Assembly: GCF_003416765.1 (NCBI RefSeq) | Contig: NZ_QSNG01000001.1 | Coordinates: forward strand, 460,742-524,741 | Direction: 5' to 3' | Origin: Paratractidigestivibacter faecalis | GTDB lineage: Bacteria > Actinomycetota > Coriobacteriia > Coriobacteriales > Atopobiaceae | Length of the DNA stretch: 64,000 bases | Shown here: piece after piece, positions 24,573 to 33,518 of the stretch | Layout: every line of letters begins with the position of its first letter | How positions within the stretch are numbered: the first letter of the stretch is position 1 | Notes under the pieces: model-generated | The model's database searches: none | The model's input: only the letters and a program-made list of their open reading frames with translations | What the model was told of the DNA's origin: nothing | Made by a program: the position numbers and the translations under genes

Positions 24573-25718
24573 ATGACTAACCTCACTCGTAGGAACTTCA
24601 TCGGCGTCGCGGGCATCGCGGCCGCTGGCCTCGGCCTCGTTGGCTGCGGCGGCTCCGGCTCCAGCGACACCAAGACGGACGACGGCAAGTCCGACGCCAC
24701 CACCGACAAGGTCGGCGCCTCCGAGGACCTGGTCAAGGCCGCCAAGGACGAGGGCTCGCTCATCGTCTACGGCTCCTGCGAGGAGGACTACCTCGCCGCC
24801 GCCTGCAACCACTTCCAGGAGCTCTACGGCATCGACGTCCAGTACCAGCGCCTCTCCACCGGTGAGGTCCAGGCCAAGATCGAGGAGGAGAAGGGCAACC
24901 CCTCCGGCGACGTCTGGTTCGGCGGCACTTCCGACCCCTACAACGTGGCCGCCGCCGAGGACCTGCTCATGCCGTACGAGGCCGCCAACGCCTCCCACAT
25001 CACGGCTCCGCAGTACAAGGACGCCAACAACAACTGGTTCGGCATCTATACCGGTATGCTCGGCATCATGTACAACAAGGACGAGCTCGAGCGCAAGGGC
25101 CTGGACGCCCCCAAGGACTTCGCCGACCTCACCGACGAGAAGTACAAGGGCCTGATTTGGTCCTCCAACTACAACACCGCCGGCACCGCCAAGCTCATCG
25201 TCAACACGATGATCCAGAAGTACGGCCACGACGACGGCATCAAGTTCCTCGTCGACCTCGACAAGAACATCGCCGTCTACACCAAGTCCGGCTCCGGCCC
25301 GTCCAAGAACATCGGCACCGGCGAGTGCACCATCGGCCTGGGCTTCCTGCACGACGGCATCTACCAGATCGTGGACAACGGCTACGACAACATCGGCCTG
25401 CAGGTCCCCACGTCCGGCACCTCCTGCGAGATTGGTGCCACCGCCATCTTCAAGGGCGCCAAGCACGAGAACGCCGCCAAGCTGTGGATTGAGTACGCCC
25501 TGTCCCCGGAGTGCGTCGAGCTGGCCGCCAAGAACGGCTCCTACCAGTTCCTGGTCATCGACAACGCCGAGCAGCCCGCGGTTGCCACCGAGTACGGCCT
25601 CGATCCCAAGAACACCATGGACTACGACTTCGACCAGGCCAAGGCTGACACCAAGCAGAACGTCGAGGACGTCATGGCCGCCCTCGGCGGTGGCGACGAC
25701 CGCTTCCAGACCGAGTAG
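24573..25718 (+). CDS. ABC transporter substrate-binding lipoprotein, ferric-iron/AfuA type
   Basis: 381 residues. A twin-arginine-like start (TRRNFIGVAGIAAAGLGLVGC) leads to a lipobox cysteine at residue 25, followed by a Ser/Asp-rich linker. The mature part (SLIVYGSCEED, GDVWFGGTSDPYN, FGIYTGMLGIMYNKDEL, and EIGATAIFKGAKHENAAKLWIEY) is that of the Fe3+/AfuA/PotD-like binding proteins. It would be tethered outside the cell and feed the adjacent permease. The family also carries sugar phosphates, phosphonates and thiamine, so iron is only the leading guess. Confidence 0.85.
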   Translation: MTNLTRRNFIGVAGIAAAGLGLVGCGGSGSSDTKTDDGKSDATTDKVGASEDLVKAAKDEGSLIVYGSCEEDYLAAACNHFQELYGIDVQYQRLSTGEVQAKIEEEKGNPSGDVWFGGTSDPYNVAAAEDLLMPYEAANASHITAPQYKDANNNWFGIYTGMLGIMYNKDELERKGLDAPKDFADLTDEKYKGLIWSSNYNTAGTAKLIVNTMIQKYGHDDGIKFLVDLDKNIAVYTKSGSGPSKNIGTGECTIGLGFLHDGIYQIVDNGYDNIGLQVPTSGTSCEIGATAIFKGAKHENAAKLWIEYALSPECVELAAKNGSYQFLVIDNAEQPAVATEYGLDPKNTMDYDFDQAKADTKQNVEDVMAALGGGDDRFQTE

Positions 25719-25856
25719 GCGCCCGGAGTCTCCCAAGCTCTGCGCGCAGGCGTAGAATTTGACTTTGGTTAAGTGCCGGGCGGACGCTTTGATGGTCCGC
25801 CCGGCTCTGTGCTGCGAGGGTTTGTTCGACCGTCCGCAAGAGAGAGGAGCAAGCGT

Positions 25857-27572
25857 ATGGCAAAGGACCAAGGCGCGGCTCTCGACCGTAAGAAGTTGAT
25901 GGGCGACCCCATCATGGTGACCACCATCGTGGTGCTCATCGCCTTCCTGACCCTGTTCATCCTGTACCCGCTGGCAATCCTGCTCGTGGACTCCTTCGTC
26001 ACGGACTCCGGTCCGAGCTTCGAGGTCTTCACGCGCATCTTCCAGATGGGTTCGTTCACCACGGCCATCACCAACACCCTGGCCGTCGGCTTCCTCGTGA
26101 GCATCGTGTCCGCGCTCGTGGGCCTGCTGTTTGCCTACGTTGAGGTCTACGTCAAGCTCAAGACCAAGTTCATGAGCGGCCTGTTCCAGGTCGTCTCCAT
26201 GCTGCCCGTGGTCTCCCCGCCGTTCGTGCTCTCGCTCTCCATCATCATGCTCTTCGGCAAGTCTGGCCTCATCACCCGCTATCTGCTGGGCATGTACGAC
26301 AACTCTGTCTACGGCTTCTGGGGCATTTTCGTCGTCCAGACCCTGACCTTCTTCCCGGTCTGCTACATGATGCTCAAGGGCCTGCTCAAGAACATCGACC
26401 CCTCCCTCGAGGAGGCCGCGCGCGACATGGGCGCCTCCCGCTGGAAGGTCTTCACCAGCGTCACGCTGCCCCTCGTCCTTCCCGGCCTGGGCAACGCCTT
26501 CCTGGTCACGTTCATCGAGTCCATCGCCGACTTTGCCAACCCCATGATCATCGGCGGCTCCTACGACACGCTGGCCACCACCATCTATCTGCAGATCACC
26601 GGCGCCTACGACAAGCAGGGCGCGGCCGCCATGGCAGTCGTGCTTCTCTGCATCACGCTTTTGATGTTCATCGTCCAGAAGTACGTGCTGGAGGCCAAGT
26701 CCACGGCCACGCTCTCCGGCAAGGCCAGCCGCGCCCGCATGCTCATCACTGACGCCTCCGTGCGCATCCCGCTCACCGTCATCTGCTGCGCGCTTGCCAT
26801 CTTCGTCGTCGTGATGTACCTCTGCGTGCCCTTCGGCGCCCTGTTCAAGACCTGGGGCTACGACTTCAGCCTGACCACCAAGTGGTTCGAGCAAGTCTTC
26901 ACCAAGTACCACGGCTTCCAGGCGTTCCGCGATTCCTTCCTGCTGTCGCTCATCGCCGCCCCGATCACGGCCATCCTGTCCATGGTCATCTCCTATCTCG
27001 TGGTCAAGCGTAACTTCCGCACCAAGGGCTTCATCGAGGCCGTTTCCATGCTCGCCATGGCCGTCCCCGGCACCGTCCTGGGCGTCGGCTACATCCGCGG
27101 CTTCTCCGGCGGCATCTTCCACACGGGCGTCCTGCAGGGCATCTACGGCTCTGCCGCCATCCTGATCATCGTCTTCATCGTGCGCTCGCTGCCCACCGGC
27201 ACCCGCTCGGGCATCTCGGCGCTGAGGCAGATCGACAAGTCCATCGAGGAGTCCGCCTACGACATGGGCGCCGACAGCTTCACCGTTTTCCGCACGGTCA
27301 CGCTGCCCCTCATCAAGGACTCGTTCTTCAGCGGCCTCGTCACCGCGTTCGTGCGCTCCATCACCGCAATCTCCGCGATCATCCTGCTGGTCACGCCGCA
27401 GTTCTTCCTCATCACGGTGCAGATCAACGAGTTCGCCGAGAAGGGCAACTACGGCATCGCCTGCGCGTTCGCAACCATCCTGATCGTCATCACGTACGGC
27501 TCGGTTCTCCTCATGAACCTTGCCATCAAGCACTTCGGTACCAGCAAGAAGCTCGCAACTGAGGAGGACTAG
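25857..27572 (+). CDS. ABC transporter permease, fused double-domain (FbpB/AfuB type)
   Basis: 571 residues from ATG 25857 (GAGGAG at 25844-25849); an upstream in-frame start lacks a ribosome-binding site. Two permease domains are fused in tandem, giving about 12 membrane helices. Each has the ATPase-contacting EAA loop: EEAARDMGASRWKVF near residue 184 and EESAYDMGADSFTVF near 464. This double permease is typical of ferric-iron-type importers. It lies between the binding protein and the ATPase gene, whose start is two bases after its stop. Confidence 0.9.
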   Translation: MAKDQGAALDRKKLMGDPIMVTTIVVLIAFLTLFILYPLAILLVDSFVTDSGPSFEVFTRIFQMGSFTTAITNTLAVGFLVSIVSALVGLLFAYVEVYVKLKTKFMSGLFQVVSMLPVVSPPFVLSLSIIMLFGKSGLITRYLLGMYDNSVYGFWGIFVVQTLTFFPVCYMMLKGLLKNIDPSLEEAARDMGASRWKVFTSVTLPLVLPGLGNAFLVTFIESIADFANPMIIGGSYDTLATTIYLQITGAYDKQGAAAMAVVLLCITLLMFIVQKYVLEAKSTATLSGKASRARMLITDASVRIPLTVICCALAIFVVVMYLCVPFGALFKTWGYDFSLTTKWFEQVFTKYHGFQAFRDSFLLSLIAAPITAILSMVISYLVVKRNFRTKGFIEAVSMLAMAVPGTVLGVGYIRGFSGGIFHTGVLQGIYGSAAILIIVFIVRSLPTGTRSGISALRQIDKSIEESAYDMGADSFTVFRTVTLPLIKDSFFSGLVTAFVRSITAISAIILLVTPQFFLITVQINEFAEKGNYGIACAFATILIVITYGSVLLMNLAIKHFGTSKKLATEED

Positions 27573-27574
27573 CA

Positions 27575-28651
27575 ATGGCTAAGGAGAAGAAGGGCGTCCG
27601 TCTGGACCACGTCTCCAAGATCTACCAGGACCCCAAGACCGGCAAGGACTTCTACGCCGTCCACGACGCCAACATCAACATTGAGCCCGGCGAGTTCGTC
27701 ACCCTGCTCGGCCCGTCCGGCTGCGGCAAGACCACCATCCTGCGCATGATCGCCGGCTTCGAGAGCCCCAACGAGGGAGAGATCTACCTCGGCGGCGAGC
27801 CCATCAACGAGCTCACCCCCAACAAGCGCGACACCGCCATGGTGTTCCAGAGCTACGCGCTTCTCCCGCACTACAACATCTTTGACAACGTGGCCTACGG
27901 CCTGAAGCTGCGCAAGCTGCCCAAGGACCAGATCACCGAGAAGGTCCACGGCATCCTGGGCATGGTCGGCCTGGAGGGCATGGAGGACCGCATGACCAAC
28001 CAGCTCTCCGGCGGCCAGCAGCAACGCGTCGCCCTGGCGCGCGCCCTGGTCCTGGAGCCGGGTGTCCTCCTCTTTGACGAGCCGCTCTCCAACCTGGACG
28101 CCAAACTGCGCGTCGACATGCGCAACGAGATCCGCCGCATCCAGCAGCAGGCTGGCATCACCGCCATCTACGTCACGCACGACCAGTCCGAGGCCATGGC
28201 GCTCTCCGACAACATCATCATCATGAAGAAGGGCGTCGTAGACCAGATCGGCGACCCGCACACCGTCTACTACCACCCCGTGGACGAGTTCGTGGCCGAC
28301 TTCATCGGAGAGTCCAACTTCCTGCGCGGCTCCATCTCCAAGAAGGACGGCGAGAGCGGCCTTGCCACCATCGAGGGCCACGAGGTCGAGGTCGCCAGCA
28401 TCGGCCACCTCTCCGAGGGCGACAAGTGCGTCCTGGTTCTGCGTCCCGAGAGCGCCCAGCTCGCCGAGGAAGGCGTGCTGCCCTGCAAGGTCACGCTGTC
28501 CCGCTTCATGGGCAACTACCAGAACTACCAGGTCATGGTTGGCGACACCCTCGTCAAGATCACCGACTTCAACCCCAAGAACCACAAGATCTTCGAGGTT
28601 GGCGACGAGGCCTTCGTCAAGTTTGGCAAGGAGGACGTGCACGTCCTGTAG
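27575..28651 (+). CDS. ABC transporter ATP-binding protein (FbpC/PotA type)
   Basis: 358 residues. Walker A GPSGCGKTT near residue 46, Q-loop VFQSYALLPH, signature LSGGQQQR near 144 and Walker B LLFDEPLSNLD near 165 are intact. The C-terminal ~110 residues are a TOBE-type regulatory domain (CVLVLRPESAQL). It powers import by the upstream permease. The operon ends in a strong terminator. Confidence 0.93.
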   Translation: MAKEKKGVRLDHVSKIYQDPKTGKDFYAVHDANINIEPGEFVTLLGPSGCGKTTILRMIAGFESPNEGEIYLGGEPINELTPNKRDTAMVFQSYALLPHYNIFDNVAYGLKLRKLPKDQITEKVHGILGMVGLEGMEDRMTNQLSGGQQQRVALARALVLEPGVLLFDEPLSNLDAKLRVDMRNEIRRIQQQAGITAIYVTHDQSEAMALSDNIIIMKKGVVDQIGDPHTVYYHPVDEFVADFIGESNFLRGSISKKDGESGLATIEGHEVEVASIGHLSEGDKCVLVLRPESAQLAEEGVLPCKVTLSRFMGNYQNYQVMVGDTLVKITDFNPKNHKIFEVGDEAFVKFGKEDVHVL

Positions 28652-28676
28652 CCGGGTTGCAAGCGGTTGAAGCACT

Positions 28677-28709
28677 GGGGCCACCTCGCGTCGGGGTGGC
28701 CCCTTTTTT
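28677..28709. terminator. Terminator of the ferric-iron-type ABC operon
   Basis: GGGGCCACC and GGTGGCCCC enclose a short loop and are followed by TTTTTT. The T-run includes the stop codon (TTA on plus) of the convergent oxidoreductase gene. Confidence 0.9.
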
Positions 28710-30312
28710 ACAGCACGTCGGCCAGCCGCATGATGGTGGGACGTGCCTGTGCCGGGTCCTCGTCGGGAGCGTCCGCGCGGAAGTGTGCGCCGCGGCTCTC
28801 ACGGCGGTTCAGCATTGCCGTGGCCAGAGCCCGGGCGGTCAGAAGCGCGTCCTGCGCGCGGCGCGTCTCGGCCAGCTGGCGTGCGTCCTCGCAGGGCTCA
28901 AGGGCGCCCTGGATGCGTTCCTCGAGCTCGTGTAGCCCCGCAAGGCAGGCCAGAAGCCCCTCCTCGCTGCGCACGACCATGCAGCGCTCCTGCATGAGGC
29001 CCCTGAGCCCCGCCAGCGCGCCTGCCGCCTCTCGCGACGCAAGGCAGGGGAGAAGCGCGTCCTTCTCGCCTGTAGGCTCGGGCGTGTGGTGGGTGCCAAA
29101 TGCCCAGGCTGCGGCGCTCGTGCCGGCGATGTGCCCAAAGACCAGGCCGTTTGCGCTCGAGAGGCCGCCGATGCGGTCCGCACCGTGCATGCCGCCCGTG
29201 CACTCGCCGCAGGCGTAGAGCCCGGCGACGCCGGTCGAGGCAGCGGCGTCTATGCGGATGCCGCCATTTGACGCGTGCGCGTAGGGCGCAATGCGCACGC
29301 CGTCGGCGGGGTCGCGCCCAAAGGAGGCGCGGAACCAGTCAAAGTAGGTCTGCATGAACTCCGGAAGGCGCTCCGGCAGGTGGTAACCCACCTGGGCGCC
29401 GGCGTCTCCGGCGGCAACCACGGCCAGGTCAACGGCCCTGTCCGCAAGGCTTGCGGTGAAGGGGCCGTGGCCTGCGCGCTCGTCCAGGAGCTCCTCGGCG
29501 TATCCGCCGTCCAGCCCCTCGACGTGTGCGTAGCGAAAGGTCCTCTCGTTGAAGACGACGTTCTGGACGGGCTCGGTGAGGCCCGGCATGATCTGGATGA
29601 ACTCCGGGTTGACGAGGCTCGCCCCATGCCGCAGCGCCACCGCCTGCGCCGTGCCCAGGACGTCGGGCATGGTGAGGGTTCGGCTGTAGAGCCCGCCCAC
29701 GCCGCCGGTGGCAAGCACCACCGCCTTGGTCCCAATGACCTGCAGCTCGTTTGACTCCGAGTCATAGAGCACGGCGCCCGTCACGCACTTCTCGCCGTCC
29801 TGGGAGCTGCTGCTGACGAGGTCCAGCAGCTCGCGGTGGGGGAGTACCTCCACGCCCGCCGCGGCAAGGGCCGCGCCCATGGCGCCGCGGTAGGACTCGC
29901 GCCCCAGGCCGTGCCAGTTCCTGTGCTTGCGGTCAAAGCAGGGGATGAAGTCCCTCTCGCCTGCGTTGCTTGCCTCCTGGAGCTCGCAGCCCAGGGCCTG
30001 GAGCCGTGCCACGGCAGGTCCCGCTCCCGCGGCAAGGACGCGTGCCAGCGCGGGGTCGGCCACGCCGCGCCCGACCTCGCAGATGGCATCCACAAGGTCG
30101 TCCACGTCATTCTTGCCGTCGGGAGCGATGAGCCCTAGCCCCCAGGTGCCGGCAAAGAAGCTCGAGCCCGAGAACGTGCCACCCGCGCTTGCCAGCGCCA
30201 CGCGGACGTCTGACTGCGCCGCGGCCAGCGCCGCCTGTGTCCCGGCGATGCCCGCCCCCACCACCAGCACGTCGCAGCAGCCGTCCGTCCCGTTGGTTAC
30301 AACTCTGGTCAT
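28708..30312 (-). CDS. FAD-dependent oxidoreductase, L-aspartate oxidase/fumarate reductase flavoprotein family
   Basis: About 534 residues from ATG 30312, which has GGGAG at suitable distance; a GTG 27 bases upstream is less likely. The FAD-binding motif [19 protein letters not shown] is at the N terminus. The capping domain and the active-site region [24 protein letters not shown] (seen as two parts) and [17 protein letters not shown] follow. Overall organisation is NadB-like with a helical C-terminal domain, but nadA/nadC are absent nearby. It could be an L-aspartate oxidase or a fumarate-reductase-like enzyme acting on another acid. There is no Tat signal, so it is cytoplasmic. Confidence 0.75.
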   Translation of the reverse strand: MTRVVTNGTDGCCDVLVVGAGIAGTQAALAAAQSDVRVALASAGGTFSGSSFFAGTWGLGLIAPDGKNDVDDLVDAICEVGRGVADPALARVLAAGAGPAVARLQALGCELQEASNAGERDFIPCFDRKHRNWHGLGRESYRGAMGAALAAAGVEVLPHRELLDLVSSSSQDGEKCVTGAVLYDSESNELQVIGTKAVVLATGGVGGLYSRTLTMPDVLGTAQAVALRHGASLVNPEFIQIMPGLTEPVQNVVFNERTFRYAHVEGLDGGYAEELLDERAGHGPFTASLADRAVDLAVVAAGDAGAQVGYHLPERLPEFMQTYFDWFRASFGRDPADGVRIAPYAHASNGGIRIDAAASTGVAGLYACGECTGGMHGADRIGGLSSANGLVFGHIAGTSAAAWAFGTHHTPEPTGEKDALLPCLASREAAGALAGLRGLMQERCMVVRSEEGLLACLAGLHELEERIQGALEPCEDARQLAETRRAQDALLTARALATAMLNRRESRGAHFRADAPDEDPAQARPTIMRLADVL

Positions 30313-30378
30313 GGCATGCGCTCCCTGCGTCGCGGGCACTCTAGTTTGCTAAAGTGGCAAGGGACCAAAGGAGGCCCC

Positions 30379-30756
30379 ATGTCATCAGGTTCAGAGGATT
30401 ATACCTACGCTGGCGAGAGGCCCCAGGCCGTGGACCTGGCGGACGCCCGCGTGAAGTTCGACGAGCGGGGCCTGGTGCCCTGCGTGGTGCAGCAGGCGGG
30501 CACCGGTGAGGTCCTCATGGTGGCGTGGATGAGCGAGGAGTCCCTGCGCCTCACGCTTGAGACCGGCACCACCTGGTTCTGGAGCCGCAGCCGCCAGGAG
30601 CTCTGGAACAAGGGCGCCACCAGCGGAAACATGCAGCAGGTGAGGCGCCTTCTGGTGGACTGCGACGCAGACACGCTGCTCGTCGAGGTGGACTCGCCGG
30701 GCCCCGCGTGCCACACCGGCCACCGCAGCTGCTTCTTCCGAGAGATCTCCCGCTAG
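30379..30756 (+). CDS. hisI: Phosphoribosyl-AMP cyclohydrolase
   Basis: 125 residues from ATG 30379 with AAAGGAGG just upstream. It opens the purine ring of PR-AMP in the third step of histidine synthesis. [34 protein letters not shown] and the zinc-binding [11 protein letters not shown] are diagnostic. Only the HisI domain is present; HisE is a separate gene 49 bases downstream. No other his genes are in the window. Confidence 0.95.
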   Translation: MSSGSEDYTYAGERPQAVDLADARVKFDERGLVPCVVQQAGTGEVLMVAWMSEESLRLTLETGTTWFWSRSRQELWNKGATSGNMQQVRRLLVDCDADTLLVEVDSPGPACHTGHRSCFFREISR

Positions 30757-30805
30757 GCCGGTCGCGGGGCCGGCCGCAACCCACATACCGCAAAGGAGGC
30801 CCGCC

Positions 30806-31123
30806 ATGGGCGTCAGGACAGCAAACGTGCAGGACGGCAACATCGGGGAGACCCTCACCGGGCTGGCCGAGGTCATCCACGGGCGCCGCGAGGCCTCGCC
30901 CGAGCAGTCCTACACCGCCAGGCTGCTGCAGGGCGAGGAGGACGAGCTTCTCAAGAAGATCGCCGAGGAGGCCAGCGAGGTCATCATGGCCTGCAAGGAC
31001 AACGACCACGACCACATCCGCTACGAGGCGGGCGACCTGGTCTACCACCTCATGGTCACCCTGGAGCGCTATGGCGTGACCCTCCCCGAGCTCGCCGGCG
31101 AGCTCGACGCCCGCCACAAGTAG
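30806..31123 (+). CDS. hisE: Phosphoribosyl-ATP pyrophosphatase
   Basis: 105 residues with AAAGGAGG upstream. It hydrolyses PR-ATP to PR-AMP, the step before HisI. Metal-binding helices EDELLKKIAEEASEVIMA and YEAGDLVYHLMVTLE match the MazG-like HisE fold. It is co-directional with hisI, which catalyses the next reaction. Confidence 0.94.
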   Translation: MGVRTANVQDGNIGETLTGLAEVIHGRREASPEQSYTARLLQGEEDELLKKIAEEASEVIMACKDNDHDHIRYEAGDLVYHLMVTLERYGVTLPELAGELDARHK

Positions 31124-31180
31124 CTCTCGCCTGGCGCCGTCCCCTTTGGCACGCCCTTTTGGTGTTTCGGGGGTGGCGGG

Positions 31181-31196
31181 CTTCTCGGCGTACAAT
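31181..31196 (+). promoter_or_regulatory. Promoter-like CTTCTCG-N3-TACAAT element
   Basis: CTTCTCG (31181-31187), three bases, then TACAAT (31191-31196), 40 bases before the start of the FemAB/ATP-grasp gene. No -35-like hexamer occurs 16-18 bases upstream of the -10. The same arrangement is seen upstream of fruR, rapZ and secG. Confidence 0.5.
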
Positions 31197-31236
31197 AAAA
31201 GGTCGCAAAGACCGTACGCCAACGCGAGGAGTCCGC

Positions 31237-33516
31237 ATGCAGCTGAGAGAGGTCACGTTCCAGAGGTTCGAGGAGGAGGCCCAGGAGCTGGGCGTCTGCC
31301 TTCCCATCGAGCAGACCTCGGCCTGGGCCCGCCTTGAGGCCACCATCGAGGGCCGCTCCCAGTGGGGCTGCTTCCGCATCACCGAGCCCGCGGCCGATGG
31401 CGGCGAGAAGACCGTCGCGCTCATCTCCTTTGCGGACTACCTCACGCACGGCTACCACTACCTGCGTGCCCACCACGCCCCCGTCTGGGTGGGCGGCGCG
31501 CCCACGCCCGAGCAAGAGTCCGAGGCGCTCGACGCCATTGCCTCCTACGTCCGCCGCCGGGACCGCAAGGTGGCCTTCGTGCGCCTGGCCGTTGCCGCCG
31601 AGCTGCCCCAGACCAGCCCCGTGCTCTCCGGCATCCCCTACGACAACACCGTGGTCGTGGACCTCACCGGCGGAGACGAGGCCATCCTTGACCGCATGAA
31701 GACCCGCGGCAGGCGAGACGTGCGCAAGGCCCTGCGCGAGTCCCCGGTGACCTGCGCGGACGAGACCGAGCGCGCCACCGAGTGCTTTGACGAGTACTAC
31801 GACGTCATGGTCGAGACCGCCGAGCGTGACGGCTTCAGCCCCGCCCCCAAGTCCGACTACCAGGACATGATTCGCATCCTCGGCCCGGAGCACTGCCGCG
31901 TCTTTGCCGGCCGCGACCCCGAGGGCAAGGTCGTGACCTGGGCCATCTCCACCATCTCGGGCACCCACGCCGTCTACTACTACGCCGCCTCCCGCGGCGC
32001 CACCAAGAGCCAGTTCGTGACCGACAAGCTCTTCTACTTCGAGTGCTGCGAGCTGGGCCGTCGCGGCTGCACCCAGTACGACCTCATGGGCATCGGCTCG
32101 GACTTCTCGCCGGCGCTGCTGGGGCTCAACATGTTCAAGACCAAGTTTGCCAAGGAGGTCACCGTGGTGGCCCCCGACCGCGACCTTCCCGTCAAGCGCG
32201 GCTTCTACAACGCCCTGCAGTCCCTGCAGTCGGTCCGCCGCAGCCGCCGCGAGGCCGCCCGCGCCAAGGCCGCCGAGGCCCAGAAGGCCCGCCCGCGCGA
32301 GGACCTTCTCCCCGTCATCCTGGGCGGGGACATCTCCGCCTACGCCTACGGCCGCGAGTTCCACGAGGCCTTCCACGTGCGTTCCCACGCCATGAACCAG
32401 GCCTTCGTCGGTGCGCTGGAGCACTCGGCGCTCTTTGACTTCACGGTCACCTCCTCCATCGAGCCTGCGGAGCTCAGGCAGAAGATCTCCGCGCTCGCAG
32501 AGGCCAATCCCGCAAAGAAGCTGCCGGTCATCCCCTCCACGGACGCCCTCGTGGCCTCTCTGGAACAGATTCGCGACGAGCTCCCGGCTAACGTGGTCCT
32601 GCCCATCCCCACGCCCGAGGCCTTTGCCCGCGTCTGCGACAAGCGCGCCTTCCAGGAGGCCTGCGAGAGGCTCGGCCTGCCCACGCCCGCAACCGAGGTC
32701 GTGAGCCTTGCCGGGCCTGCGGCCCCCGCGCCCTGCGGCCTGCCCTTCCCGGTGGTGGCAAAGCCGGCCCGCACGGCCGAGTACAGCCACCTCTACGAGC
32801 AGGGCTTCAAGAAGATCTACTCCTGCGACGACCAGGCTGCGCTGGACGCCCTCTGGGCGAGCCTGCGCGACGCCGGCTTTGCGGGCGACTTCCTCGTCCA
32901 GGAGCGCATAGACGGCGACGACACCCACATGGGCGCCCTCACGTTCTACGTGGGCGCAAACGGCCAGATGCAGGCCTTCGGCGCCGCCCAGGCGCTGCTG
33001 GAGGACCACGCGCCCACCATGCGCGGCAACTCCGTGGCCATGGTCAGCCGCGTTTGGCCCGACCTCATGGAGAAGTGCCAGCGCCTGGTGGCCGAGCTCG
33101 GCTACACGGGCCTGGGCGAGGTCGACGTCAAGCGCGACCCCAGGACGGGGGAGTGGCTCTTCCTGGAGCTCAACCCGCGCGCGGGCCGCAACTCCTACTA
33201 CATGGCGGCGGCTGGCGTGAACCCCATGCGCGCCATGGTGACTGACCTCGTGGACGGCCGAGGCAAGAAGCTCTGGGTGGCCGACGAACCGGCCCTCTAC
33301 ACGCTGGTGCCGCAGTCCCTCCTCGAGCGCTACATAGCGGACCCCGCGCTTCTCGCCGAGGTGAGGGACCTCGTGGCCCAGGGCCGCAGCTTTGACCCGC
33401 AGCGCTACGACGCCGACCGCGGCCTGCGCCGCATGCTCGACGTGGAGCTCACCGAGAAGAACCAGATCCGCAAGTTCGCCCGCTTCTACCCCGAGCGCAC
33501 GGACAGCTCGTTCTAG
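31237..33516 (+). CDS. Fusion: FemAB-type aminoacyltransferase + ATP-grasp ligase
   Basis: 759 residues from ATG 31237 (GAGGAG upstream; an earlier in-frame start lacks a site). Residues ~1-335 are a FemX/FemAB-like double GNAT transferase (QTSAWARLEA at the start, GRRDVRKALRE, and YDLMGIGSDF near 290). These enzymes add amino acids to peptidoglycan precursors from aminoacyl-tRNA. A basic helical linker (about 330-352) leads to an ATP-grasp domain (about 355-690): FPVVAKPARTAEY near 508, VQERIDGDDTHMG and FLELNPRAGRNSYY near 643. A bifunctional cross-bridge enzyme is inferred. UvrC follows two bases later. Confidence 0.82.
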   Translation: MQLREVTFQRFEEEAQELGVCLPIEQTSAWARLEATIEGRSQWGCFRITEPAADGGEKTVALISFADYLTHGYHYLRAHHAPVWVGGAPTPEQESEALDAIASYVRRRDRKVAFVRLAVAAELPQTSPVLSGIPYDNTVVVDLTGGDEAILDRMKTRGRRDVRKALRESPVTCADETERATECFDEYYDVMVETAERDGFSPAPKSDYQDMIRILGPEHCRVFAGRDPEGKVVTWAISTISGTHAVYYYAASRGATKSQFVTDKLFYFECCELGRRGCTQYDLMGIGSDFSPALLGLNMFKTKFAKEVTVVAPDRDLPVKRGFYNALQSLQSVRRSRREAARAKAAEAQKARPREDLLPVILGGDISAYAYGREFHEAFHVRSHAMNQAFVGALEHSALFDFTVTSSIEPAELRQKISALAEANPAKKLPVIPSTDALVASLEQIRDELPANVVLPIPTPEAFARVCDKRAFQEACERLGLPTPATEVVSLAGPAAPAPCGLPFPVVAKPARTAEYSHLYEQGFKKIYSCDDQAALDALWASLRDAGFAGDFLVQERIDGDDTHMGALTFYVGANGQMQAFGAAQALLEDHAPTMRGNSVAMVSRVWPDLMEKCQRLVAELGYTGLGEVDVKRDPRTGEWLFLELNPRAGRNSYYMAAAGVNPMRAMVTDLVDGRGKKLWVADEPALYTLVPQSLLERYIADPALLAEVRDLVAQGRSFDPQRYDADRGLRRMLDVELTEKNQIRKFARFYPERTDSSF

Positions 33517-33518
33517 CC

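Noticed and set aside
24519-27575. A 1,018-residue minus-strand frame over the iron-type binding protein and permease
   Set aside because: Antisense artefact of the GC-rich codon pattern; the plus-strand genes have signal peptide, EAA loops and ribosome-binding sites.
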